Of a DNA stretch of 64,000 nucleotides, positions 34,755-44,704 are shown one piece after another (within the stretch, counting starts at the first letter, position 1; every line of letters starts with the position of its first letter). The stretch comes from Dactylis glomerata (lineage: Eukaryota > Streptophyta > Magnoliopsida > Poales > Poaceae): assembly GCA_007115705.1 (NCBI GenBank), contig QXEO01000155.1:1151903-1215902 (forward strand), written 5' to 3'. The position numbers and the translations under genes were made by a program. The notes beneath the pieces are model-generated. The model searched no databases. It worked only from the letters and a program-made list of their open reading frames with translations, and was not told where the DNA came from.

Positions 34755-36472
34755 TGAGAGCTTTACTGACCAATTTTCGCATAACACCAAAAAGAGTTTA
34801 ATTTGAAGGATAGATAAAAGCAAGTCAAATGTACTTTGGAATAGCAAATTGCTAATAGGTATGTATGGTGGACTCATTGGAACAACTTGGTTTTTAGGAG
34901 TTGGATGCACGAGTAGAGCTCATACTCAGTACAAAATGAGGGCTAGCAAAAGACTGGAAGCGACCAACTAAGAGAGCAATAACGGCCATAATCATGCAAA
35001 GCGACAAAGCATCATTAAAAGAAGCATAAGATGGCATCAAATGTCAAAAACTAAATGATCATAGAGGCAATGGCGACTTTGTATGAGTCTAACATGTGTG
35101 AGCATGCGCCAAGTCAACCCAAATAAAGCATCAAGGAGAAAACCAAAATAATGCTTCCAAATAATTAAAACAACGCATGATTTTTCAAAGGCTCATTAAG
35201 AAATCTCAGTCATTTGAGACAAGTCATGCTACAGCAAACATCACTAAGCATACTATCAAAACGCAATCAAGCATGGCATGCAAAAGTCTAAGCCGCAGTC
35301 TAAACAAGCTCCTTTTTGTACCACTTTTTTGCATAAAGCTTTTTCTCTTTTCCAACACCATTCGAACCCTTTTGAAACAACTCTTTTGATAAAAACCAAC
35401 ATAGAACAGAGGTCCAAATACACCTTGATGCAAAGATAAAACAAGATCTGAACAAAAATCAAGGTGATAAACAAAGGCTAAATGCAGTAGCAGAAAAAGA
35501 GAACACTCATTGAACGAAAAGAGTGAAAACTAGAGTGTTCTTGGCAATGAAAAACGGAGTTCTTCTCCCTCCAAAACAACATGATGTGATCAAACCGTTT
35601 ATTGCAGCAAACAAAACAAAAGGAAAACTAAAAGCAAAAACAACTGACGCTCCAAGAAAAATGCATAATGCATGAAGCAATAAAAATATAGTGTGTTGAA
35701 AGGTGACCTATTTTTTGCCGATGAAGAAAGGGGGTGCCTCGGGGGCATCCCCAATCTTTGACGCTTGTACCTCTTGGATATTTCTTGGGGTGACATGGGC
35801 ATCCCCAAGCTTGAGCTTTTATCCATTCTTCAACTCATCTCATCATTCTCCAATCCCTACACTTGAAAACTTCCTTCATACAAAACTAAACACAAATCTA
35901 TTAGCAACATTAGTGTAAGCATAACATTGAATCAACCCCTTTTTGCTTCAGGTTTCAACTCAAAACCACCACATATAAAGCATATACTACTGTAGAAACT
36001 TCCCCAAAAGTTCCGTGATCAAAAGAACTCAAAAAGAAAGCGATAAAGCGGCAAACACAAATATTGGCAGAAATCTGTCAAAACAGAACAGCTGTCAAAG
36101 GTAGAATTTTTAGAGGGTTTTCTGTTGCTCAAATCAAAACGTGTTGTACTAATGAAAGTTTGGATATAACCTGGGGCATATGCACAAGAAATCGCAGGTC
36201 CAAAAGATATTCTGAGAATTTTCACGAATTTTTACGGTGAAGTACCAAAAACTGTTTCAGGACAGCAACATCCCCAAATCTTACCTCACTCAAATTAGAG
36301 GTTCTCCTTGGCACAATAACAAAATAAAAAGGATAAGGAGCGGTTATTACAGTAGTAATAACTTCCAAGACTCAAATAAAAGAAAAAGTACTGAAAGTAA
36401 AACATTGGGTTATCTCTCAAAAGTGCTTTTCTATAACGCCTTTGCGCTAGGTGCAGTAAATTGCAAAGATGC
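34755..36472 (-). other. Outer Gypsy, proximal 3' internal region (non-coding)
   Basis: No coding frame. It lies between the inner-Gypsy insertion and the gag stop and is similar to 18455-20170 of the inner Gypsy. Confidence 0.8.
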
Positions 36473-38992
36473 TCATGTGGGCGCCATATAAGAGCTTGAG
36501 GCAAAGGCACCATATAGGAACTTAAAGCAAGAGAGAGCATCAAAAAGCAAATATGAAACACATTTAAATCTAAACCACTTCCTATGAAAAATAGTCTTGA
36601 AAAGAGACAAGTCATGAAAGCGCAAAGCAAAAAGCATAGGAAGGCAAAACAAGTTCAACTTCAAGAATTCTAACAAAAAGAGGGGAAACTCAATATTGTT
36701 GAGATCCATCAAACCATGTTTCCCTCTCTCATAATAACTTTCAGTAGCATCATGAATAGAACTAACAATATAACTATCACATAAAGCATCCCTATTATGA
36801 GCCACATGCATAAAAGAATTAATACTCCCCACATGAACAATCGTAGTAGGAGCAGATTCAACAGAATGATTATTCTCATCACCATAATCATCAAAAATAG
36901 GAGGCATATTGTAATCATAACTATTTTTTTCCTCAAAAGTAGGTGAACTGAAAATATTATACTCATCATCGTAACCATCATAAACTAGAGGTTTAGTATC
37001 ATCACAAGCTAGAGAACAGCTATTTCGCAAAGCATATTCATCAAACATATCATCATAAGAAGGAACATGGATAGTACTAATGGTACAACAATTATGAACC
37101 TTAGAATTGGTACCAAAAAGATTTTCAATATCAAAAGTAGAGTGCTTTTCCCAATCATGATCACTAACATAGGTAACAGGCATAGGAACATCATCCCAAT
37201 CAGAATTATCATAATCTATAGCAGGATCATAATGCTTAGGGGAAGATACCATGTCCTCTCGCCTTTTACTCCTCTTCTTCTTCTTCATACTCTTCTTACT
37301 CTCTCCTTTGGGAGGGAGAGACTTGAAGGGCATCTTCTCCACATATCCTTTAGGAGGGAAAGGCATCTTCTCCACATAATCTGGTTTACTGACAGAAACA
37401 ATAGAAGAAACTTTGGAGGATTCCTCCTCTCTATTAATAAGATCAAAACATCTATTAGTCCTGTCATAGCTTGGCAAAACATCATGTTTTATAAGATTTT
37501 GTATGTAAGTATTTGCGAGGCAATCTTTAGCACAATAGAGACGACAACCATGAAGGGTACTATTAATATCAACATCTCTCATATCAACCAAAGAAATCTT
37601 TCTAGATATCTCTTCACACTCCAAAAACAAAGTAAGCTCATCATGCTGATTGAGAGTAATCTTGTCATCATAATACAAATTTGCGGTACTCATTCGATTA
37701 AATGAGCATTGAAAATTAAAGTGGCCTGTTTTATCGCAAAGTTCACAAAGAAATGGATAAAGCTCACAAACCTTTTCACCAAGCTCATCTAGAGCCCTGA
37801 GCCACATTCGGGTTTCTTCATTTGCGTGGTGGACACAATAATCTTCCTTGTTGTAAATCTGTTCACAAGGTCTATGTACTCCACAAAAATTAACATGCTT
37901 ATAGGAAATAGGACTTTCAGAGGTTCGAGCATGTTTATTGCAATCATCAACAACAATATCACTTTCTATGCAAGTGTCCTTAAAAGGTTCATGATACACG
38001 TCCCCATTTCCTTTAGGAACATTAATATGGGAAGCAAAGGTTTTAAAGCAATCAATCATAATTTGAGGATCAAGACCATACTTAGCACTAAGCTCTTGAA
38101 AATCAGCAGTTTCAGCGAAAGACTTAATGCAATTAAACTCGTAATTCATACCTGATCCTTTACCTTTGTCGCTATCCCAACCTTCAATATTGTTTTGAAT
38201 TGTTTCAAGCAGACCCCACTTGGTGTCAACATCCTTGCTTGTGAAAGACCCATCAAAGCATGCATCTAGATAGTCGTTGTAATATCCTGAAAGCCTTGCA
38301 TAAAAATTATTAATAACAATATTACGGGAAAGATCATGAATAGGATATTTGTGCATTAGTAACTTCAATCTCCCCCACGCTTGGGCAATGCTTTCTCCCT
38401 CATGCGGATGAAAATTATAAATGTAATTTCTATCTTTATAAACCTCACTAGAAGGATAGAATTTAGAATAAAAGAGAGGTACAATTTCCTCCCAGTCAAT
38501 AGATCGACCATCCTTCAGTGTTTTATACCATTCCTCGGCTCTGCCTTTCAGTGATAAAGAGAATAGCTTCTTCTTAACTTGGTTCATTGAAATACCTGCA
38601 CACTGGAACAACTCGCATAATTCATGTATAAAGAGCAAATGATCACCAGGATAGACAGTTCCATCTTCCAAATAGCAGTTATTCATAGCACGATCAACAA
38701 TTTTCATAGGTATTTTAAAAGGATGAGGAGCACAAGCATCATTAGAAACATCACATATGGGAGATAAAATATCATCAGAGCAAACTTTCTCCACTAAAGC
38801 TGGGGAACTAAAAATATCATGCTTAACAAAACCAGCTTCCCCAAGCTTAGACTTTTCCATAGCATTAGCAATAACGGTATTCAAAGCGTTCATACTAATA
38901 ACATTGCTATGCGAAATAAGCTCCAAAGGTTTTTCAATTTTCTCTTCAAATCTAAACTCAGGAAAAAGACTAAAGAACTCTTTACTTTCCAT
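36473..38992 (-). CDS. Outer Gypsy Gag-like protein, 839 residues, intact
   Basis: One uninterrupted frame of 839 codons starts at ATG 38992 (MESKEFFSLFPEF), 113 bp inside the PBS. A retrotransposon-gag (UBN2-like) region lies at about 95-290: SLKGRAEEWYKTLKDG, GESIAQAWGRLKLLM and NIVINNFYARLSGYYNDYLD. A CCHC zinc knuckle, CELCDKTGHFNFQC, lies at about 420-435 and fits CX2CX4HX4C. A Lys/Arg-rich stretch (KKSMKKKKRSKRRED) follows at about 590, and an acidic, Tyr- and Asp-rich tail reaches the stop. No DTG protease or pol follows. This is the only LTR-element gene in the window that looks translatable. A virus-like particle role is inferred from the family. Confidence 0.85.
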   Translation of the reverse strand: MESKEFFSLFPEFRFEEKIEKPLELISHSNVISMNALNTVIANAMEKSKLGEAGFVKHDIFSSPALVEKVCSDDILSPICDVSNDACAPHPFKIPMKIVDRAMNNCYLEDGTVYPGDHLLFIHELCELFQCAGISMNQVKKKLFSLSLKGRAEEWYKTLKDGRSIDWEEIVPLFYSKFYPSSEVYKDRNYIYNFHPHEGESIAQAWGRLKLLMHKYPIHDLSRNIVINNFYARLSGYYNDYLDACFDGSFTSKDVDTKWGLLETIQNNIEGWDSDKGKGSGMNYEFNCIKSFAETADFQELSAKYGLDPQIMIDCFKTFASHINVPKGNGDVYHEPFKDTCIESDIVVDDCNKHARTSESPISYKHVNFCGVHRPCEQIYNKEDYCVHHANEETRMWLRALDELGEKVCELYPFLCELCDKTGHFNFQCSFNRMSTANLYYDDKITLNQHDELTLFLECEEISRKISLVDMRDVDINSTLHGCRLYCAKDCLANTYIQNLIKHDVLPSYDRTNRCFDLINREEESSKVSSIVSVSKPDYVEKMPFPPKGYVEKMPFKSLPPKGESKKSMKKKKRSKRREDMVSSPKHYDPAIDYDNSDWDDVPMPVTYVSDHDWEKHSTFDIENLFGTNSKVHNCCTISTIHVPSYDDMFDEYALRNSCSLACDDTKPLVYDGYDDEYNIFSSPTFEEKNSYDYNMPPIFDDYGDENNHSVESAPTTIVHVGSINSFMHVAHNRDALCDSYIVSSIHDATESYYERGKHGLMDLNNIEFPLFLLEFLKLNLFCLPMLFALRFHDLSLFKTIFHRKWFRFKCVSYLLFDALSCFKFLYGAFASSSYMAPT

Positions 38993-39104
38993 TAAGCCTA
39001 ACTAGTGAAAAGAAAAACAAGAAACAAAAAGATATAATTGCAGAATCTAAAGGAAATAAATTCGAGCACTCACACAGGAGGATACGAGTACCTTTTACCT
39101 TACC

Positions 39105-39122
39105 TCCCTGGCAACGGCGCCA
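39105..39122 (-). other. Outer Gypsy primer-binding site
   Basis: TGGCGCCGTTGCCAGGGA on the minus strand, tRNA-Asp type, 10 bp from the 5' LTR. Confidence 0.85.
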
Positions 39123-39132
39123 GAAAAGAGCT

Positions 39133-40567
39133 TGATGTCTACGCACGCGTCTGTTCTTGTAGATAGTGTTGGGCCTCCAAGTGCAGACGTTTGTAGAATA
39201 GCAGCAAGTTTCCCTTAAGTGGATCACCCAAGGTTTATCGAACTCAGGGAGGAAGAGGTCAAAGCTATCCCTCTCAAACAACCCTGCAATTACGATATAG
39301 AAAGTCTCTTGTGTCCCCAACACACCCAATACACTTGTCAGATGTATAGGTGCACTAGTTCGGCGAAGAGATAGTGAAATACAAGTAGTAGTGATGATTA
39401 TAAGTAGTAACTATAATATGAAATAAGTATCGCTGCAAGCATACATGTAACAAAACTAAAAGGAAACGGTGTGCAATGCTTGGAAACAAGGCCTAGGGAT
39501 CATACTTTCACTAGTGGACACACTCTCAACAAATATAACATAATTGAACCAATAGATACTATTATCAATATGCAACTCAAAACAGTTCTCCAATGGAAAA
39601 CGAACACTAATCATGCGTAGGGCTATGAAGCACTCCTCAAAGTCCGTATGTACCCAAACTAGATTGTCCCACACTATCACCGTAAACGCACTAGATGGTT
39701 CCAACAAACACCAACATTTCATAGAGACATTAACCAAAAAGATACACATGATGCACACACTAGTTACCTTTACACCATGATACGAGGTATCTCCGGAGAG
39801 TACAATAATAAAGCATAGGAGTAGCATAATATCTGAATAATAACATCTACCAATTCAACTAGATACAAAGCTCACGATCACATAAATATCACATCATGGG
39901 AGAGAGAGATGAACCACATAGCTACCGGTGGAGCCCTCAGCCCCGGGGGAGAACTACTCCCTCCTCATCATAGGAGACAGCAAGGTTGATGGAGATGGCG
40001 GTGAGGTCGATGGAGACGGCGGAGACGGCGATGGAGACCGATGGAGATGGCTCCGGGGGCACTTCCCCGTCCCGGCAAGGTGCCGGAACAGAGACTTCTG
40101 TGCCCCAAAATTTGTCTTCGACGACGGCGGCGCTGCGGAACTCTTCTAGAAATTTTGCCGATTGATCTAGGGTTTTCTGTCGGGAGGCTTTTTATAGGCG
40201 TAGGGGCATCATCAGGAGGCGGCCATGGGGGTCTCACCGCAGGGGGGCGTGGCCAGGGGCTGGGCCACGGCCCCTCATGGTGAGGCTGGCCCCTGGCCCC
40301 CCTTCGGCTCTCTTTCGGTCCTCGTCCTTTGTCCGGGAAAAATAGGAGTTTGGGAACTTGTTTCGTCCAATTCCGAGAATATTTCCTGTGTAGCTTTTCT
40401 AAAACACAAAAACAGCTGAAAATAGGGAACTGGCACTGTGGCATCTTGTCAATAGGTTAGTTCTGGAAATCGCATAAAAACGCCACAAAGTGTAACGAAA
40501 CACAAGGCAAATGGTGTGAAAACAAGCATGGAGCATCAAAAATTATAGATACGTTCAAGACGTATCA
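39133..40567 (-). repeat. Outer Gypsy 5' LTR
   Basis: A 1435-bp LTR paired with 12990-14423, differing by a few percent. A TATA box (CTATAAAAAGCC on the minus strand) lies at about 40187-40198. It is flanked by the right copy of TSD AGGGG. Confidence 0.92.
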
Positions 40568-40572
40568 AGGGG

Positions 40573-42640
40573 TCGGGCGTAGCGCTGTGAGCTTTCTTTT
40601 CACTTTGGCTCTGTCCTCCGCCTCAATTTCTTCAGCAGTCTTCTCGACAGGAGGAGGCGGCACCGCCTTAACTTTCTTGGCCCGTTTCTTCAGAGAGACA
40701 TTGCTAGTGGACATAGCAGCGGACTTGCCATAACTCTAGGACTTATGAGTGGGCAGAGGCGGCGGAGGCAGCTGACATTGAGGTGGAGATCGATGTGGAC
40801 TCGGGGTATGGTAGACGTCCCTGTCGTCGTTGGGAGGTGGTGAATTGCGAGGACTCGGAGGAGAGGGTGGCCGCCTTGGCGCCGAGCCTGGAAACACGAT
40901 GTGTTTCTTATCCCAAAGAATGACACCACCCAATACTTCTCCAAGTGTTGCCTCCTCTTCAGGTCCAGCGATGTCAAGATCGAGGGACTCATACCCCCTT
41001 TCAATTGCATCCACCCTGACACGAGCATAGCCAGCTTGAATCTAACGGCCATGCCAGGTTTGTCCAGGTCCAGATGGTAACACATAGCCAACCGCCACCT
41101 TCATCGATATGTTCTTCATGGGAACATGCATCTCACAGCTTGTCTTCTTGCTGATATCATCCACGGGGTAGCGATCCATTGGTACGTCCGTGGAAGCCAC
41201 GCTGCTTCTTCGCTGAGATCGGTCGCCTGATGCATGTTCTAGTTGTTGCTGATGCTGAGTTGCCCCTTGCGACTTTAATTCCTCCAGTGCCTTCTGCTGC
41301 AGTAAATACAACTCTCTCAGCTCAGCCTGTTGCCTTTCTATGCTCTCTATCCGTGTGGCCTCCTCCCGCGCCTTTCGCTTCTTCGCTCTCTCTCGGCTTC
41401 TATAAGTCTGGCTCTCTTCGGCGAACCTAGACCTCCACGGAATGGCAGAACCCAGACCCCGTGTTCGTCCTGTGTGTTCTTTGTTCCCGAGGGCCTTTGT
41501 CAGCTCATTGTTCTCTCTGTCCAGCTTGAACGTCCCTTCTTGAACCTCGGCGATTGTCTTGACAAGTTCTCCCAGGGGTTCAGCAATTTGTTTCTTCTTT
41601 TGGACTAATTTCCCTGTTCTCTCATCATAGACAACCCCATGCGCAAGTGCCCAATTTCTTGACCTTCTGGGCCATTGTTCTGTTTCTGGTTCGATGCCTT
41701 TTTTTCGTATGGCAGCCTCTTGCATATCCCACTTAGGCTCGGCCCTTTTGTAGCCACCTGGACCCAACATATGGTGATATTTCTTTTTCACGGCATTTAA
41801 CTGATTTTTCTTACTCCTTAGCTTACCCAGTTCGGACTCCTTGTACTCCACAAATGCGTCACAGTGATCCCACAGGTTCTCATTGGGGCCAGTAAATTCT
41901 GGAGCTTGTCGATCGGCGTTGACATAGGCGGTCCATAACCTCTTCTTGTGGTTATTGAACTGTGCAGCCATCTTCTTGAGAGCCCACTCTCTGACTTTCT
42001 CCTTCTGTTTATCTGCGTCTTCCAGGGACTCAGTGACCGGCAGATTGAAATGTGGAATGAGGGATTCCCAAAGTCTGTCTTTCAAAACCTTGGTGACATA
42101 ATTGACTGTTGCACCCTGTTCTGGCTCTGCCTCTTCTGGCTCTCCCTTTGCTGCCTTGGGCTTATACCAATACTGAATGCTTATCGGCACCATGTCCCTG
42201 ACAAGACATCCACATTGATGTGTGAACACATTTGCGACACTCTTGGGTTCCAACGGTTCGCCTTCATTTGAGAGACGCCCAATCGTGTAATGCTGATTGG
42301 ATGCCAGCATTTGGCCGGGCCTCGCTTCTTTCTAGAAGATTTAGAGGTCTAAAAGAAGAAAACACTCGTTAATATATATACCACATAATGCATCGTCATC
42401 TACTGATTCATGAATAGAGGCTTAACATATGTATACCTCGCCGGACCGCGTTAAGGCACGTCCAGTCCCTTGTGAGCCGTCCTCGCAATCATCATTTGTT
42501 TCTGATTCAAGCGGCTGCTCCTCCTCCATTCCCTCACCCGACTCGTTTAAAAATTCTGAGCCATCTCCTTCTCCACCGATACCCTCTCCTATAATATTCA
42601 ACATCTCGTCCTCACCTTCTCTCCCGGCGCCGAAATCCAT
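40573..42640 (-). pseudogene. CACTA-2 ORF2, 5' part (exon 1 and most of exon 2)
   Basis: Exon 1 is 42640-42437 (68 codons, acidic; ends TRSGE before GTATAC). Exon 2 is 42348 down to the Gypsy insertion. The Transposase_24 signs are clear: SRNWALAHGVVYDERTGK, ENNELTKALGNKEHTGRTRG and an Arg/Glu coiled coil (RERAKKRKAREEATRIE). The damage is an apparent one-base shift at the start of exon 2 (42310-42340) and in-frame stops at 41042-41044 and about 40736-40738. The frame otherwise runs into the AGGGG target and continues across it at 12984, proving that the Gypsy split this exon. Confidence 0.85.
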
Positions 42641-42669
42641 AACTGAAATCCATAACATAGATTAATACA

Positions 42670-43419
42670 TCGAGTAAACAATATACAACAAATAGATATA
42701 GATCAACAACATTACTATATTTCTATATTACTATTTCTATTACTAACAATATTACTAACAATTTCTATTACTAACTACTATTTCTATTTCTAACCCTATA
42801 TCTATTATTTTTTGTAACTATATTGCTATAACAATTTTTCTAACCCTAAATTTGCATTTTCTAACTATTATTGCATTTTCTAACTATTAGTATTTTCTAA
42901 CTATTGCATTTTCTAATTCTAACTCTATTTCAAATAAATTCCTACTACTAACAATTTTTCTATTAAGCCCATTTCTAACATTTCTATCTATTCACTATTT
43001 CTAATAAATTCCTAATTCTAACATTTTCCTAATAATTCCATTTCTAATAACATTTCTATTTCTAATAAATTCCTATTTCTAATAGCATTTCTATTTCTAA
43101 TAACATATCTATATATCTACTAACTATTCATTTATTTAACATATCTATATATCTACTAACTATTCATTTTTAACATATCTATATATCTAACATAAATAAA
43201 ATCTAACATAAATAAAATCTAACATTTCTATTTCTAATAAAATCTAACCTAAAATCTAACATATATATTCTAACTAGTTAGTATATGCTAACACTAATTC
43301 TAACACTAATTTGCATATTCTAACACTACTAACCCTAACTACTAATTCTAATATTTTTTTCTAAATACTAACCATAACTATTTTCTAAGTACTAATTAAT
43401 AAATCCCAATTTTTTTTAC
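42670..43419 (-). repeat. Simple-sequence expansion in CACTA-2 ORF2 leader intron
   Basis: About 700 bp of imperfect TTCTAACTATT/ATTTCTAATAAA repeats (plus strand) between the leader donor (CTAAG/GTAAAA at 43420) and the exon 1 acceptor (TTTCAG at about 42643). CACTA-1 has only about 90 bp of the same TTAG-rich sequence at the equivalent place (5367-5460). Confidence 0.8.
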
Positions 43420-44015
43420 CTTAGCAGGGGCGCGGCCGGCGGTTGCTGCAGGGGCATCGATGACGGCCAGGGTGGCGCTCGGGAGCGGTCGGGATGGTGC
43501 GGGCACGGGCGGCGCTCGGACGGCGAGGGCACGGGCGGCGCTCGGACGGCGAGGGCACGGGCGGCGCGGGCTCGGCGGCGGTCGATCGGGCACGGGCGGC
43601 GGGCGGGCGACACGGGACGGCACGGGCTCGGCGGCGCTTGGGGCTCGGGGGCGGCGGCGCTCGGGGGCGATGTTGCTCGGGGGCACGGCGGCGCTCACGG
43701 CGATGGGGACAGGCGGCCGCAACGATCAACGCCGGCGTCGAGAGCTCCTCCGTTGTCGATCCGATTTTGCTAAGTGTTGAGAGGAAGAAGAAGAGAGAGT
43801 GGCGGTGGGGTTATATACCCCCCCTTTAGTCCCGATTGGTGGCTTCAACCGGGACTAAAGGGGGGTCTTTAGTCCCGGTTGAAGCCACCAATCGGGACTA
43901 AAGGGTCTTTAGTCCCGGTTGGTGCCTCCAACCGGGACTAAAGACATTTTGCGGTTCGCGCGCCCAGATCCAAACCTTTAGTCCCGGTTGATGAAATGAA
44001 CCGGGACTAAAGGGG
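43420..44015 (-). promoter_or_regulatory. Internal promoter and GC-rich leader of CACTA-2 ORF2
   Basis: On the minus strand, inverted sub-terminal-type repeats (tttagtcccggtt / aaccgggactaaa, at least four arms, 43826-44012) are followed at once by TATA box GTATATAAC (43811-43819). A C-rich leader (about 43800-43420) follows, containing a 27-bp tandem unit (core gggcacgggcggcgctcgga on the plus strand, 43500-43560). It ends in a splice donor. Frames open here on both strands are composition artefacts. Confidence 0.62.
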
Positions 44016-44074
44016 TAATTAATGCGTGCCAAGGGACAGATTTTTTCAGATTTCATTTGAAAATATGAATTTGG

Positions 44075-44650
44075 AATTTTAAATTGAATAACTTCTGCAG
44101 ATTTTAGAATTTGATAAAACTTTGAATATGAAAAGTGTTTCAAATTGAATAACTAATTCAAAAATATTTTCTATTTTTAAAATCAATTATTCTAACTATT
44201 TAAACAATTAACTATTTTGCCATTTTCAATTAAAACTATATTGATTAATATTCTTTTTGCATATTTTAGAATTTAATAAAACTTTGAATATGAAAAGTGT
44301 TTGAAATTGAATAACTAATTCAAAATTATTTTCTAATTTTAAAATCAATTATTCTAACTATTTAAATAATTAACTATTTTGCCATTTTCAATTAAAACTA
44401 TATTGATTAATATTCTTTTTGCATATCTTAGAATTTGATAAAACTATGAATATGAAAAGTGTTTGAAATTGAATAACTAATTCAAAACCATTTTCTATTT
44501 TTAAAATCAATTATTCTAACTATTCAAACTATTAACTATTTTGCCATTTTTAATTCAAATTGTATTGATTTCTATTGTTTTTACATACTTCTGAATCTGA
44601 CAAATCTTGGAATATAAAAAGTGTTCGAATTTGAATAACTAACCCAAAAT
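44075..44650. repeat. 162-bp tandem repeat, about 3.5 units
   Basis: AT-rich units begin near 44101, 44263, 44425 and 44587, each with a core such as ttagaatttgataaaacttt then gaatatgaaaagtgtttgaa. Divergence rises toward the last unit. The array lies between ORF1 and the ORF2 promoter of CACTA-2. Confidence 0.88.
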
Positions 44651-44704
44651 CATACATTTACATAAAAGGTTTAATACATTATTTCACATCACCAACATCC
44701 CCAT

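Larger units (their letters stand above)
12990..40567 (-). mobile_element. Outer Gypsy-like LTR element (gag only), minus orientation
   Basis: Two LTRs of 1434-1435 bp (12990-14423 and 39133-40567) start TGATGTCTAC and end GACGTATCA on the plus strand. They are flanked by a perfect 5-bp TSD, AGGGG (12985-12989 and 40568-40572). The PBS lies next to the right-hand LTR, so the element reads on the minus strand. Its own sequence is 12990-15646 plus 34755-40567. The inner Gypsy fills the rest. It carries one long gag ORF and no protease, reverse transcriptase or integrase. The LTR style resembles the Athila-like Fatima/Sabrina families of Triticeae. I do not assert a family name. Confidence 0.92.

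Noticed and set aside
43430..43829. Arg/Pro/Gly-rich open frames on both strands in the CACTA-2 leader
   Set aside because: Low-complexity GC-rich sequence with a 27-bp tandem unit. No conserved protein core like that of ORF A/B.
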